From NCBI GenBank assembly GCA_022747635.1, contig JAKTNV010000003.1:52082857-52146856 (forward strand): DNA of 64,000 nucleotides, in the 5' to 3' direction. Shown here piece after piece: positions 38,216 through 50,880 of this stretch. Origin of the DNA: Hetaerina americana (taxonomy: Eukaryota; Arthropoda; Insecta; Odonata; Calopterygidae). A program made the translations under genes and the position numbers. How positions within the stretch are numbered: the first letter of the stretch is position 1; each line of letters begins with the position of its first letter. The notes under the pieces are model-generated. The model was not told the origin of the DNA. It made no database searches and saw only the letters and a list, made by a program, of their open reading frames with translations.

Positions 38216-39410
38216 GTTTCGACTGAATGACTTGTTTGCAACCTTTGGTTCTTTAAATATAATAGCTGTCTTTACTTCATTATTGCCTTTTTAGCTTTGA
38301 TCGATTCTTAGTTGGTGATAAAACGGATGCATTAAGTGGAACTTAAAAATATTTCCCTGGTAAACAATAATTTTGAGTTAAACATCGAAGAATTGAATAC
38401 GTAAATAACCTTTGCAAGTACTCTCCTCCGCTATTTTACAGCCACTGAGATAAATGATTGACAATTGATAAAGTAATATCAGGACATGAAAATATTCTGA
38501 ATTTCGGGAAAAATTCATGTGGAAGAATGTTTTCTTTCTAAAGATCAAAACTTCACTTCAAAACTTGCTAAAAACAGCAAACGGAAGGTAAATATTGAAA
38601 AGTCAACTATGATTTACTGCAGAGTGAACACGAAAAAATTCCACCTCCTCTTTTCATTCACGGAGAAGTCATTTACTTAACTCTTTTCCAAAGAGACGAG
38701 ATGAGAGAAATAAACCATTATTCTTTAATACACGCCACACTGAGCTGAGGTTTACCTTCCTGATACTCAAATATTTGCCCTCGAGGGAAAAGCATTATAT
38801 TGTCAAAAGATCCTCCTTTATTTACTCGCGGCTATGGCATGTTCGGTGAACGTGTCATTCCAGTAACGTTGTTGTTGAGGAAAATCACTATGGAAAAAAA
38901 AGCCGAGCGGGTGATTGGATGGATTAAGGACGATGAATATGTATTTACGATTGTGTTTGACGTGGTGGAAGGGCTCGTGCCTTCCGATGACCCCTAGAGC
39001 TGTGCTGGCAGGAGTAATAATTATTGCTCCTGGTAGGGTCACCCATGCCAGATAGGTCGAAGGTTAGGAGCGAAAGGTAGTCCACGCATCGTCTGTTCCT
39101 CAGTGAGGCGGCTGCAATGGCGTCTGACCCCAGTTGGGCGGCCAGTAAGTGATGGTGTCACGTTAAAAACACTATTGAGGGAGGCAACGGGAAACCACCT
39201 CAATTATCATTCCCAAGATTTAAATGATGGACAATACAAAGATTTTGAGTCCTGGCAACTACGGGGCCCGGCCCAATAGGCCGTGTGTCGTGCCCGTCAG
39301 CGGGGCAGGCAAGGCTTCCGCGGTCGTCATCCGACGAAACCCTTGCAAGGAAAACCTAGCAGCAGCAGAACAGAAGACGCAGGAGAAGAAGACCAAATTA
39401 AGTTAGAATA

Positions 39411-40130
39411 GGAACGTGGAATATTAGGACAATGATGAGGGCAGGGAAATTGGAGAATGTTAAGCGAGGGATGGAAAGGGGAAATATACAGGTAGATATT
39501 TTAGGTCTATTCGAGGTGAGGTAGCGGGGATTACTTGAATGATCATTATAGAATAATATACAGCGGCGGGGACGAGAGCCAACGAGGAGTTGCCATAGTA
39601 TTAAATAAAGAGGTAGGAAGAAGCGTAGTCAACATAGAACAGGTAACGGATAGATTATTACTAATAGAGATAAAAGCAGAACCGACGAACTTGGTTATTA
39701 TTCAGGTATACATGCCACCGAGCAACCATTAGGAAGAAGAGGTCGATAGGATATACGATCAGTTAGAGGACATAATGGCGTGTGTTCCTGCAGGGAAACA
39801 TTTGATAGTGATGGGGGATTGGAATGCGACGGTAGGCGAAGGAAGAGATGGTGTTGAGGTGGGGGACTACGGTTTAGGCACGAGGAATGACCGCGGGAAG
39901 AAAGCAGTTGAGTTCTACAGAAGACAGGGGTTAGTCATCACCAACCCTTGGTTTATGCACCGCAAAAGACGCAGGTATACATGTAAAATGCCAGGTGGCT
40001 GAGAAAGGTATCAGCTAGATTATACTCCAGTTAGACACAGGTTTAGGAGTAGTGTGATAACTTTGCACAGCTTCCCGGGAGCGGAAGTGGACTCACGTGC
40101 CGTGACCACAATTTAGTTTTTATGAGATGT
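39411..40130 (+). pseudogene. RTE LINE endonuclease domain, with stops and frameshifts
   Basis: Starts with the conserved GTWNIRTM at 39411-39434 and continues to LGLFEVR. There a TAG at 39522-39524 replaces the expected Trp of EVRW. A frameshift moves the reading to 39535-39732 (GVAIVLNKEV, LLLIEIKAEP, IIQVYMPPSNH, then stop), continuing to the GDWNATVG motif near 39815, GLGTRNDRGKKAVEF, and NPWF. The catalytic region ends with DHNLVF near 40101-40118. All blocks of an exonuclease-endonuclease-phosphatase fold are recognisable in order. The domain would nick target DNA to prime reverse transcription, but at least two stops and one frameshift inactivate it. Confidence 0.8.
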
Positions 40131-40366
40131 AGCGTCCGTTTCAAAAAGATAAGGCATGGGCGGCGGGTTAGAAAATGGAATGTAGAAGCATTAAATGGAT
40201 TAAAAAGGAAGGAGTACCTGCAGAGGAAATTATGGAGGATGCTAAAGGGCTAAGTACTATCGAAGAAAAATGGGAAATTATCAAGAAAGGGTTGTCTAAA
40301 GCCGCAAAAGACACTATTGGAACCGTTAACACTAAAAGGACTAGGAAACCATAGATCACGAATGAG

Positions 40367-42138
40367 ATGATTTCAAAGATGGATGAGCGGCGAAAATGGA
40401 AAAATTTAAATACAGAATTAGGCAAAATGAAGTACAAAGAATTAAATAATATATTGAGGCGGGCAACCAATAAAGCAAAAGACGCATGGTGGAGACGCAG
40501 TGCGAGGATATGGAAGGTCTGCAGAGGAAGGGTGAAATCGGTGCGCTGTACAGCAAAGTTAAATCGTTATCGGGAAGTAAGAAAGGAAGAGCTATGCTAA
40601 CAGTTAGAGATAAGGCGGGTAAGGTAATAGTTGACGCAGGAAAGATCCAAGAGAGATGGAAGGAGTATATAGAAGAACTGTATAGTAAAGAACTCAGACC
40701 AACAAAGTTAGAAATTGAAAAAGAAAATGACGTAGAGGAAGATAGCTTAGGCCCAGGCATACTCGACGAGGAGATAGAAAGGGCATTAAGGGAGATGAAA
40801 CGAAATAAAGCCGTGGGGATGGATATCATTCCCACGGAACTATTGAAATGTTTAGGAAAATGTGGGAGGAAGATGCTATATGGGATGATTCGCAGTATCT
40901 ATCACGAAGGAATCTGGCCGGAAGATTTTGTGAGATCAGTGTTAGTTTCTATTCCGAAAAAGGTGAAGGCTACATCTTGTGAGGACTACAGGACAATAAG
41001 TTTGATATCCCATGCAGCTAAAGTTGTTCTTAGGATCATAAACAAAAGGATAGAGAGTAGGGCAAATGTTTACTTAGGGGATGATCAGTTTGGGTTTAGA
41101 AAGGGGAGAGGTACGCGTGATGCCATTGCAGTAATGAGATTATTAATCGAGAGGAATATAGAATACAACCAGGAGGTATTTGCCTGTTTCGTAGATTTCG
41201 AAAAAGCGTTTGATAGAGTGAATTGGGAAAAACTAATGAGTATTCTGCAGAAGATAGGAATAGATTGGAGGGAAAGGAGGCTAATCCGCAACCTGTACAT
41301 GTCTCAGACTGCTCAGGTGCGAGTGGGGAACGGGGAGTCCGGATGGGCGGTGTTAGGAAGAGGTGTAAGGCAGGGTTGCCCATTATCACCGTTGCTGTTC
41401 AACCTGTATGCAGAGGAAATGATTAAAGAGGCATGGGAAGAACTGGAGGCAGGAATGAAGGTGGGCGGGAAATTCGTAAAATCAGTTAGGTTTGCTGATG
41501 ACCAAGCTTTAGTTTGTCAGTCAGCCAAGGGTCTGCAAGCATTGCTGAGTGAATTGGAAATTCAGTGCGACAGGTATGGGATGAGAATAAATATTAATAA
41601 AACAAAGGTTATACGATTTTCTATAAAGAAAATGGATAAGCTAAACATTAAAATAGGAGGGCAAAAACGAGGCCAGGTAGAACAGTTTACGTATCTCGGT
41701 AGTGTTTTGGACCAACACGGTCAAAGTAGTAGGGACGTAAGGAGAAGAATCGCGCTACTTTGCGAAAGCTACTTTGATATGGAGCTTTGCTATGTACGGT
41801 ACGGTACGGAAACGTGGTCGTCGAAGCAGGGGGATAGACGTAGATTGGAGCCTTTTGAAATGTGGGTGTGAAGAAGAATGGAGAAGGTGAAATGGACCGA
41901 GAAGAAAACAAATGAGGAGGTACTTGGTATGGTGGGCGAAGAGAGGGGTTTGTTGGGTGAAATCCTATGGAGGCAGGAAAAGTTGCTGAAGGGGGTATTG
42001 AGCGGCAGCGGGATGTTGAAGACTGTAATTGAGGGGAGAATGTTAGACAAACGAGGAAAGGGAAGGAACAGGATAGGGATGTTGGACGGGATGAAGGGAG
42101 GAAGAAAGTACTCAGAGATGAAGAGGGACATGATATAG
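40367..42138 (+). pseudogene. RTE LINE reverse transcriptase and C-terminal tail, mostly open but disrupted
   Basis: The open stretch 40486-41871 gives 461 residues; the preceding linker (from 40367) is one frame off, meeting near 40490. Reverse transcriptase blocks appear in order: KAVGMDIIPTELLK, DYRTISLIS, DQFGFRKGRGTRDA, CFVDFEKAFDRVNW (first catalytic Asp at 41194), RGVRQGCPLSPLLFNLYAEEM, RFADDQALVC (catalytic DD at 41497-41502), NKTKV and TYLGS. A deletion of roughly 100 bp is evident near 41760, where the RRRIAL segment jumps to the YGTETW motif. A TGA at 41869-41871 follows; the related copy near 45014 has a sense codon (Ser) there. The frame then continues to 42138 (EKVKWTEKKTN, GEERGLLGEI, GMLKTVIEGRM). 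It cannot make a complete polyprotein. Confidence 0.85.
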
Positions 42139-42222
42139 AGTAGGATGATGGATTTTGTGTTTTTTTAGGAGTCACAAAATGTTTCATTTAGTAGCTGTGT
42201 CCATCCTTAACCAGTAGATTAC

Positions 42223-42493
<271 letters not shown>

Positions 42494-42566
<73 letters not shown>
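42494..42566. repeat. (TA)n microsatellite
   Basis: About 36 uninterrupted TA units. Confidence 0.95.
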
Positions 42567-42568
<2 letters not shown>

Positions 42569-42697
42569 TTCTGGCTATGCGTGCCACGAAACGCACTGTT
42601 CATATCCTTTATGATGTTGTTTGTTGCTCTACTACTATCCTTTCTCCTTGGTTGGTTGGATAAAGCATCGCAGATCTCAGTGAAAATTGAGTTTCCA

Positions 42698-42900
42698 GGA
42701 TAGCTCAAGTGGTTTAGAGCCTCCGCCCGGCAAGTGGATAAATACGGAGTTCAAATTCCGGTCTACGAAATATTTTTGCATTCGTGATCAGCTTGATTCC
42801 TCCTCCTCACCTCTCCTGTGTTCGTCCTTTTTGTGTGTTCATATCTCTTTTCCTTATATCTGTTTCTATATAAATGAGTATTTGTTCGCCGTTTGGCGGG
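42698..42900 (+). mobile_element. tRNA-derived SINE head with body
   Basis: GATAGCTCAAGTGGTTTAGAGC at about 42699-42720 is a box A/D-arm, and GAGTTCAAATTCC at 42747-42759 is a box B. Together they give a 70-nt tRNA-like unit whose acceptor ends do not pair. About 130 bp of T-rich body follows, ending at the next TA tract. The upstream flank 42665-42708, read on the minus strand, resembles 1833-1868. Confidence 0.5.
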
Positions 42901-42913
42901 ATTTCATGTCTAA

Positions 42914-42916
<3 letters not shown>

Positions 42917-42976
<60 letters not shown>

Positions 42977-42977
42977 A
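42917..42977. repeat. (TA)n(CA)n microsatellite
   Basis: About 25 TA units (42917-42966) running into five CA units. Confidence 0.95.
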
Positions 42978-43024
42978 ACAAGGTCTATCTCATAAATACT
43001 AGAACTGAGTCGTTTAAAAACATC

Positions 43025-43227
43025 AATTGCCGGAACTGGTGCATTCACCCAAAAGTCTTCGCAGTAGCACCCTTGTGTGTCCACAAATCGCTGCCAGCGG
43101 GTTTTCCACGCCGAATACTCCTGGAAGGCGGCGCTCAGAATGCTGCTAAGCTTTCTCGTCGCGGCCTGTTGTAACACTTCCATCGAGCCGTGGTGACGTC
43201 CTTTCAGAACGGATTTGAGGAAGGGGA
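43025..43227 (-). pseudogene. C-terminal fragment of mariner (SETMAR-like) transposase
   Basis: The minus strand encodes LKSVLKGRHHGSMEVLQQA, then LSSILSAAFQEYSAWKTRWQRFVDTQGCYCEDF, the usual mariner C-terminus (a short helix, then W..RW..C-like and G.Y-E endings). The DNA aligns with 2491-2684, so both derive from one mariner family. The reading frame is open through the fragment, but no N-terminus or catalytic core adjoins it. Confidence 0.7.
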
Positions 43228-44240
43228 ATATATATCTATATGTGTGTGTGTGTGTTTGAGTGTGTGTGCGTGTGTCCATAGTAATGCGTACGTACATAAT
43301 ATTTAAAGATACACATAGCGATTCCATGTTAATAAATCTATCTACACATCTGCGGTGATTGGCAGCGTACAATAGTAATTGGATTACAATTCCGAGTAAA
43401 TGAAAGGGAAAACAATATAACGAAGGTATGCGTTTATTTTCGGGGTAGGATAGGAGCATTCTAGTGGAAAATATGCCCGTGCCATTCTCCTCCATCCCAT
43501 TAGCTCCTCTCAAACAAGTTCTCCTCCATCCCTCCCGTCGCCCGAATCGCAATTTTTAACAGCCACCGGTTCCCAGAGGCGAATTGCGCGGTTTCCGATT
43601 CGTATCATTGAAGAAGTGGGATTAAACGAGTGGAAAGGCTGAAGCTGTGCTCATCTGCCGTGGAGGGAGGAAAGTGGGGATGCATTGGAGTCGGGCGAGG
43701 GGTTTTTGGGGTGTTTTGTTTCGCGTGCAGGGTGCGGGGGAAGGGGGGCAGGGGAGGTGCACATCGAATTGCTGCGGTTGTACTTTCAACCGCCAATTGT
43801 GGCGGAAAACATTTCGCAATTGTTTCCTCCACAGGGCGGTTTTGGGGAACTGCGGATGCAATGGATAGGAAAGCGAGGGTTACAGGGAGTGAATGGGTGT
43901 TTTCGGCGTGTGGAGTGGCGGGGGGGACTAGGGCATGTGTCTAATGCCCCGTGCATTGGTGCTTGTGGTGCTGCGGAAACCTTGTGCGCACTGGTGTGGT
44001 AGTCTGGTGAAAATCACTTAAAGCGGCTCACGGTCGGACCTCACATCTGCGCTGCCCGAACGACAACTTAATTTGTTTGACCGTTCGCTCTCGCCCGTCG
44101 GCAGTTGGCAATGCATTTCCGGCGTGAAACTGTCGGCCGCGCGATGGACCTGGCCCGTATTTATCACCCTATGGGGGTGGGGTAAGCCTGATCCATTTGG
44201 CTGGGACATCGGGTGAGGCCTTCCTCCATGGTCTATCGTT
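43228..44240. other. CA-rich flank, then GC/CpG-rich region without recognised coding
   Basis: GT/TG repeats occur at 43241-43277. From about 43430 to 44230 the DNA is CpG-rich with multiple overlapping short frames on both strands and no recognised domain. It may be a CpG island or an unknown repeat. Confidence 0.3.
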
Positions 44241-44671
44241 TAGAAAGACGAGGAAAAGTCCACCAAAAATATTAATTTGTTCACAATTATTTCATTTTTG
44301 ACTTTGTTAAAAAAAAATCTGCTCGAGAAAAATAAGTTGCAATTAAGCCTGCCTGCCGACACCACAATGCTTCGGTGATAACAACGCCGGCCATTGTAGG
44401 TGCGATGTGACAATCCGTCCGAAGCAATGTCCACGGTATGAATCACAGTATTGAATTGAAGTATTCATCAAATCCTTTTCTAAACCAGAGAACACTAACC
44501 CATGAGCACTTGGTGTTCAAAGAAATTTCGATATAAACAATGCTCTAGTGTGACCAGGAGTAGCATTAGTAGCTTTTGCTTGAGCAATTAATTACATTTA
44601 ACGATTACAAGTTTTCTCATTCTGATTGTCAATCAAAGGAACAATAAACATTTTTTCAATTTTTACTGTTA
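44241..44671. other. AT-rich non-coding DNA
   Basis: No feature was recognised. Confidence 0.4.
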
Positions 44672-44852
44672 CATTTAATCTAGCGGTTGAGGTAGTTTTA
44701 GAATGGACACAAGAACAAAATAATTCTCTTGTCTCTTATAGCTAAACAGAACCCAACAACCTTCTCTACAACATGCCCCTCTAAATCTACTCATATGTAC
44801 CTCCTTCCTCCCTACATTCCGTCCAACATCCCTATCCTATTCCTCCACTAAT
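44672..44852 (-). mobile_element. RTE LINE 3' end fragment, minus orientation
   Basis: Aligns with 2017-2180: both read GGTTGAGGTAGTTTTAGAATGGAC-like, then AACCCAACAnCCTTCTCTAC, then GCCCCTCT and CCTATCCTATTCCT. The LINE terminus lies on the left. It stops abruptly where a plus-oriented copy begins. Confidence 0.65.
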
Positions 44853-45380
44853 TGCATTTGGCAAATATGCTTTCACAAGAAGGAGGGAATTGATGACAGA
44901 GACGTTGAGTAAATATTTTGAGAAAAGGCTCTAAAATTTGATATACACGGCGTATATACTTGGTATATGAAGTAAGATGATAGGCGTAGATTGAAGGCTC
45001 TTGAAATGTGGGTGAGTAGAAGAATGGAGAAGGTGAAGTGAATAGATAGGACAATAAATGAGTGCTAAGTATGGTGGGTGATGGGAGAAGATTATTGGGA
45101 GAAATCATAACGAGACAGGAAAAATGGGTGAAAAGCATATTGATTGGCAGTGCGATGTTGAACACTGTGATTGAGGGGAGAATGTTAAGACTCAGACCTA
45201 AGAACTAAGAAGGAATAGGAATAGGGTAGGAATTTCGGACGAAATGAAAGGAAGATGTATACGGAGATGAAGAGAGTAGGATATTGGGTGGTGTTTTGTT
45301 TGGAGAAGGAAGATATTTATTTGGTAGTTGTCTCCATCCAAAACCTAACTTGCCCGGTAAATTACCTAATAATAATTGGA
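44853..45380 (+). mobile_element. RTE LINE 3' part, plus orientation, 5'-truncated
   Basis: Frames read GKYAFTRRRELMTETLSKYFEKRL, then MWVSRRMEKVK, LLGEIITRQEKWVKSI and MLNTVIEGRM, matching the C-terminal part of the element at 38.8-42.2 kb and retaining the segment deleted there. The 3' terminus near 45340-45371 (CCATCCAAAACCTAACTTGCCCGGTAAATTACCTAATAATAA) has the family end. Stops and frameshifts are present. Confidence 0.7.
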
Positions 45381-45499
45381 GGTGAAGGCACAGGTACAGA
45401 TAAAATTATTGGAACTAAAAACTGACTATCCACTGACTTCGCAGACAATGAAGTTTTCCCATAATCAGTTTACATTTACAGAATCTTTATTAAAGTTAA

Positions 45500-46080
45500 G
45501 AAATGTTGTATAAGAAGGGTTGAGATGATTTCAGATAACGGTTTGGAAAGTATTTGTTGTTCAATTAAAAGTTTCCAACCCGAAATTACGTATGCGTATG
45601 CATTTTACAGGCTACCGAACGAGAGAGCTTACTTTATAAGAACTCATACAGCAACAAAAATTTTTTTCATCCTCAAAACAACAAGCGGAACATAATAATC
45701 GTTGGAGATTTTAATGTCCCATCTATTGATATTCGCAAATATAGTTTTAAACAATTGGTAAAGGGAAAAATACCTGCGATACCCGGTGGGAACCTGCAAA
45801 TACTTTACCACTACCGGCGAGTCACTTTTACATGCTTTTACATTTAACCCTATACATTAACTTATCCCTTCACCACCAAGGGGTACTAATAATATTGAGT
45901 TGTTAGATACAAACTTACCCAAAATGTCTTAAATATAGAAACTTTTAAAGGAATTAGCTATTAGAGAGCAGGACAAGCTAAGTATTTTGTATATGGGATC
46001 AGAAATAAGAAGCTTAAAAGAAGTACTATTTACTTGTTCAAAAATGAAAAACGGTTAATGCAACGCCTATAGTTAAAAGT
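45500..46080 (+). pseudogene. endonuclease domain remnant of a CR1/Jockey-like LINE
   Basis: Frames on the + strand read VEMISDNGLESICCSIKSF, EITYAYAFYRLPNERAYF, then after a frameshift KRNIIIVGDFNVPSID. The YRLPN and GDFN.P.ID blocks are hallmarks of the LINE apurinic-type endonuclease. Stops and frameshifts are frequent beyond it. It differs from the RTE copies, whose corresponding motif is GDWNATVG. Confidence 0.55.
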
Positions 46081-47084
46081 AGTAACATGGAGCAACTACA
46101 TACCTATTTCTTCTGGGAATGCTAGAACTAGCATACGAAGGGACTCCTACTTCCCATGGACAAAAGGGAAAAGTAACTATAGAGTCAGAAATAAAAAATA
46201 CCGTTTTGCACACGCAACGCTATGGGGATAAGTATTTTTGCTTATATGTATGCATTTTATACTAATCTCGTATGTTTTGTCGGCAAATTCTATCCTATAT
46301 TCCCAAGTAGGACTGAAATGCACCTAATTTAATGCTTATCAAAATAACTCTGTATGTAACCGTATTTTGTTGTGCCTTCAAACGCCTGCCCTCCCACTCC
46401 TAGACCTTCTCTGTGGTGTTGATGCCTCAAGGTCAGGTGCCAAGAACAGGGCACCACATTTTCTACCTGTGGCGTTAGGGATGGGGACACAGTGTTGGAA
46501 GTTACAGGGCCGCGGGTTAATAGGAATTTCTTCCTATTTGCTTTCCATTTATGCATGACCAGTCTCAATATGCTGGCGGTCTATCGTATAAGTGGTTGAT
46601 GTTCATTATTGAACTCCTATTTAATATATATGCCACAGAGTATCTGTAGCAGATAAAAGTAGCACGTGCTTAAAGCTAGGTTTTCCGATAGCTTGTGAGA
46701 GAGTGTGTGTGTTTGTGTACACCACTATACACGTCTCTTCTGAGGTGTTAAGCGGATGTTTTTTGCCTTTCCCCCAGCCCTGAAACACCCTCTCTGCCCC
46801 TTATTCCTTGTTCTTTTCACGTATAGTTTACACCACATGCCATACAATTTTTAGGTGGATCGCGGGGTATTTGGGTAGATATATAGGTATACTCACGATG
46901 AGATGGTTTAGAGAGGAATCCGTAGTCCTGAGGATAAAGTAACTTCAGAGGATGACAATAATACACTACAAGTTGGTGCGGAAGTTGAAAATTTAAGTTA
47001 AACTTAAAAAAAGTGTTTTCTGATGGAATTTTAGAATAGGATTAATTCCCACAGGAATTTATATGATATCAAAAATACTGAAAT

Positions 47085-47195
47085 ATAAAAGCTAGACTCG
47101 AGTAAATACTTGGCGATATCCTAACTCACGACCTCTCTTGGTTGAAATATACGCGGAGAATGGTCTGTCTGCATTGTTTCAATTATTTTATGCAT
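47085..47195 (+). pseudogene. short LINE reverse-transcriptase C-terminal remnant
   Basis: Across two frames the DNA reads SKYL, then ILGDILTHDLSWLKYTRRMV. This resembles the YLGV.L..DLSW motif after the catalytic region of CR1/Jockey-type reverse transcriptases. It lies about 1 kb downstream of the endonuclease remnant at 45500 in the same orientation and may belong to that element, most of its reverse transcriptase having been lost. Confidence 0.4.
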
Positions 47196-50100
47196 GAGTA
47201 TACTGCAACTTGACATTAAGAAACGCTTATTTTTTGTTGTTCATACCAAGTGTGTTAACAACATATACATGAGAGTACTATGTAGGAATTAAAATAGATT
47301 TTTAATCTTCAGACGCTTAGATTCTAATAATGTTACCACTTCTCGTTGAAAATTTCATGTATAAAGTGGTAAATGCTTGGGGTTAAATCTCTAAACTTAC
47401 CCTTCTCGGTCTCATTCGAAATAAAATAAAATAAACGTCTCAAATATTTTTTAAAGGAAACTATTATAGTGATATTTTGGCGTCGAAATTTAAGTGGTCA
47501 TTCCCACCAGATAGTTTTTACGACAACTTCGTTGAATCTATCCCAACCCATGAAAATGTCATATCTCTAATCCTAACGGCTTTGGCTCTGAAGTTGTACT
47601 ATGATGAATAGTTGTACTATTTATCCGAAACTTTCTTTTTTTTTTGAGATCACATTCAACACTATTGCCATGACTATGAATCCTGGGATAAATTTTATAA
47701 ATCCTACTAAAAAAAAATTAACTTTGCACTTTACTAGCACCAGAAGGGAAATACCTTCCATTAAATTTCTCATAATTATTCAAAAAACTTTAAAGAATTA
47801 ACGAAGAAAATTTTTAAATTGACGATTGTAATCTTTGGGAAAATTTCCGCAGTCGATCAGCTTTGGGCTTGGTTTTTCCAGCGACAACTTGTTCTCTGAG
47901 GATAGTTTCACAAATAAGTACTTCGATCATGGTTTTCAGTAACTACGCTCTTCTATAGAAATTATTCTTTAACAGAAAAGGTTTTCGCTCTCCTTAATGC
48001 AGTTACTGTAAAGTAGTAGTATATAATTTTTTGTTCGCCAAAAAGCAACCGAGTCGAATTAAAAAACATCCACTACTCTTTAGGAATAGAAAGGCCCGAA
48101 TGGTGGTTGAATTGGGTAGTTGAATGAAGAACATTCTTGAGAATGTAACTTTGTTTTTTCTGAGCCATCTTCAAGGGAGGATTGCAATCACACAATCTAA
48201 TTGCACCTTCTTCTTGAATAATTTCATAAACTAATTATTTCATCGTAAGCACTTCTTCGAGGAATGAACTCATTCCTAGTGCCCTTAGATATTTTGACCA
48301 AAATTAAGTTGTCCGTTTATGGGTAAAAATTTATGTATATATATAATATACATATATATGCTTCACACATTATGCTTTGAATATCTCTAAAATAAAATAT
48401 CTTAATTTCGTGATATTATGGAGAAAAAATCTGGAAATGATTCATTAGATAATATTTGACGAAGAATACTGCTAGGAAATATATTCTTTGGTCGATTGCT
48501 GTAGGTATATATATATTAACCGACTAAGCAGTAGGGGAGTTACGATTACCCTCGTAAGTTGGAGCCCGAGAAAAATGACAACTTGTGTACCAACTGACTC
48601 CAAATCTGCCTTATCGGCTATTAGGGAAACATAGGAGGCGATAGAGGAGGATGCTCTGACCCCAGTTGCGTCATGTTTCAGCTTGGCGTTGTGATTCTGG
48701 TGAATCGGAGATTAATGTGATTCACCAAAATGCTGTTTAAGTAATTTACGACGCCCTTATGCAAGATGTCCAGACCCTTGTCTGCGAGGGAAGCTGAACC
48801 GCCTGTTCTAATCACGGATATAATGGTCGGGTATTAGCCATCGGCAAGAGATGATGGCCAATTGTGATCGCAGGTTAAACCAAAGATCGAGGATTCCAGT
48901 CAGAACACCAAGTTATTTCCCGGATATATCACGCTTGTTAAAATTAAAAAGGCAGCCACTGAACGAACATTGGCCCTATTTCCTTAGAGAAAGACTATAA
49001 TATTCGATACTGCAATTTCAACTGAACAGAAAGAATAAAAAATATGCTTGCTACAATATGATCCGATTGCTCTGTGGACGTTTTTCACAAACCAAATGAA
49101 ATGAAATTTTCTTTTTGAGGACGCAGTGATTTTTACCCAGAAATCTAATTAGATTTTTTCATTCGAGGATGGATGAATCGAATGGCTTTTATCATCAGCT
49201 GTAAATGTTGTCGTTGAATAGGATGAAACATTTTTTAGTGACCACTCATTTTCTTATTCTATTTGTAATTTCCTCTAAATTATTTAAAAATAAATTAAAT
49301 AAGAACATATATCACCACCGCTTATAGTAGTAGCACGAGCATTAGGGTGCATTTGCGATTCTTACTTATACCTTACGAAGGAAAATTTGAAGACCAAAGA
49401 ACTTGGATTAGTTTGTAAAACTAATTAAATATTTTTGGGTAGCTCGTATACTAAAGGTGGCTTCGCTGGGCTAAAGCATTGCTAAATATAAATTGTGTGC
49501 AGTTTATGCATTCAAAATTCGTTAATTCAACGAGTATTTTTTATAGGACGCTGCCTTGCAACTTTAAAGAGAATTAATTCTAAAGAAGCTGAATCTAAAA
49601 CCGCAAAGTAAGAATTTTACCTTACAGAAAATGTTGTCTCGTTAAAGAGGAGATTCTGGTGGGGAAACTACAAATATTAAATCCTTAATGCGGACTCTGA
49701 TTTGTGTCAGAAGGTAACTTTTGATTGGATGCAAACGAAATACTCATTTTTCCGGCAAACGCGAAAAGATATAACAAGGATGGAAAGAAGGAAATCAAAG
49801 TCAACTATGGAAAAGGAAGCATGGTGAAACAAATGTGTGAAGGTGTATGGAATAATAGGTAGGTAATTTAGATGAGTATTAATGTTTATACTCAGCGTTG
49901 GATTTAGAAGTTACGGAGCAAACAACGGTGGATTAAATTCGGGACGGCAGAATGTGGATATTGAGTGCGGAGGAAGGGAAGAAATGACTGCGGTATCACC
50001 AACCAAATTGTAGGCAAGGAGAGGGAAAATAAAGCTTTTTTGGAGTCATAATAAGTTTACTCTACCTTCTATTTCTATAAATTTACGTTTCTATTTCCAC

Positions 50101-50480
50101 CATTATTTAGCAAAATTTGCCCGTATTATTCGAAAAGTCGCACAACTCATTCACGGCCGCGATATTTTCTGTTTCAATGACCTTGGAGTTAAAGATTAGC
50201 TCTGCAGATGGCACAGATTAAATGTACGGCCACGTATGCAAAAAATATATTCCGTCAGGTTTGCAAATATAGATGAAACGCTCCATGAAAATTTAAATTT
50301 TGCGCTTATGGTGCAAAACGGATTCCAAAAAGAAATTTCAAAAATGCAATTCGACACTTTATATACTAGCACCATCTCAAGCGTTGTTTCAGTTTGCATA
50401 ATTAGATCCAGGGTGGCGAAGAGGGCACTAAGCTCTATCTGACTATCAGATATTAGAAGGGCTATGTGTTCATCTTTCTT
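47196..50480. other. AT-rich non-coding DNA
   Basis: No gene or named element was recognised. The DNA at 48530-48940 is closer to balanced composition and may be an unidentified repeat. Confidence 0.35.
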
Positions 50481-50482
50481 TT

Positions 50483-50522
50483 CGTCCCACTTTCTTTACG
50501 TCCCACTTTCTTTACGACCCAC
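50483..50522. repeat. 16-bp tandem repeat
   Basis: CGTCCCACTTTCTTTA occurs twice in succession (50483-50514), followed by a partial third copy. Confidence 0.9.
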
Positions 50523-50828
50523 ATGTAATTGGGGAACGCGGGTTGACGAAAAAGCGAGAACAGTCTGCACCCGATATGATTAGAATGCAAATTTATCAGG
50601 AGAGAAGTTTTTGCAAAATCGATTGGTGAAAGAAAAAAGAAAATTGATCCAAGACGAGGACGATGGAGGAAAGAGGTGGAAGGGTTCAGAGTGGCAGTGG
50701 GCAAGTGGGAGAGAAAATGGGGACGGGTGTATTGCCGAATGGAAATGGAACGAGTCACGGACGTGCGGGAGACGCGAGGCTACATCCGCAAGGTCAAGGG
50801 GCGAGGCAAACAAGGCGCGCTCGGGGGG

Positions 50829-50880
50829 TATAAAAAGTGGAGAGTCTGGCCGGAATCTCTTCGCGATGATTCCAGTCAGC
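50829..50880 (+). promoter_or_regulatory. candidate TATA promoter
   Basis: TATAAAAAG at 50829-50837 lies in a GC-rich flank (CGCGCTCGGGGGG before it). About 30-45 bp downstream is TTCGCGATGATTCCAGTCAG, containing an initiator-like CCAGTCA at 50872-50878. The spacing to that initiator is longer than the usual 30 bp, so the exact start is uncertain. The surrounding 50600-51340 island is CpG-rich and contains GA-repeat runs (51056-51098). Confidence 0.45.

Noticed and set aside
42698..42768. Functional tRNA gene
   Set aside because: Box A and box B are present, but the acceptor stem does not pair and the unit is followed by a SINE-like body.
48655..48680. Relation to the LINE 5' leader (CTGACCCCAGTTG also at about 39123)
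   Set aside because: Similarity is limited to 13 bp and flanks do not align.
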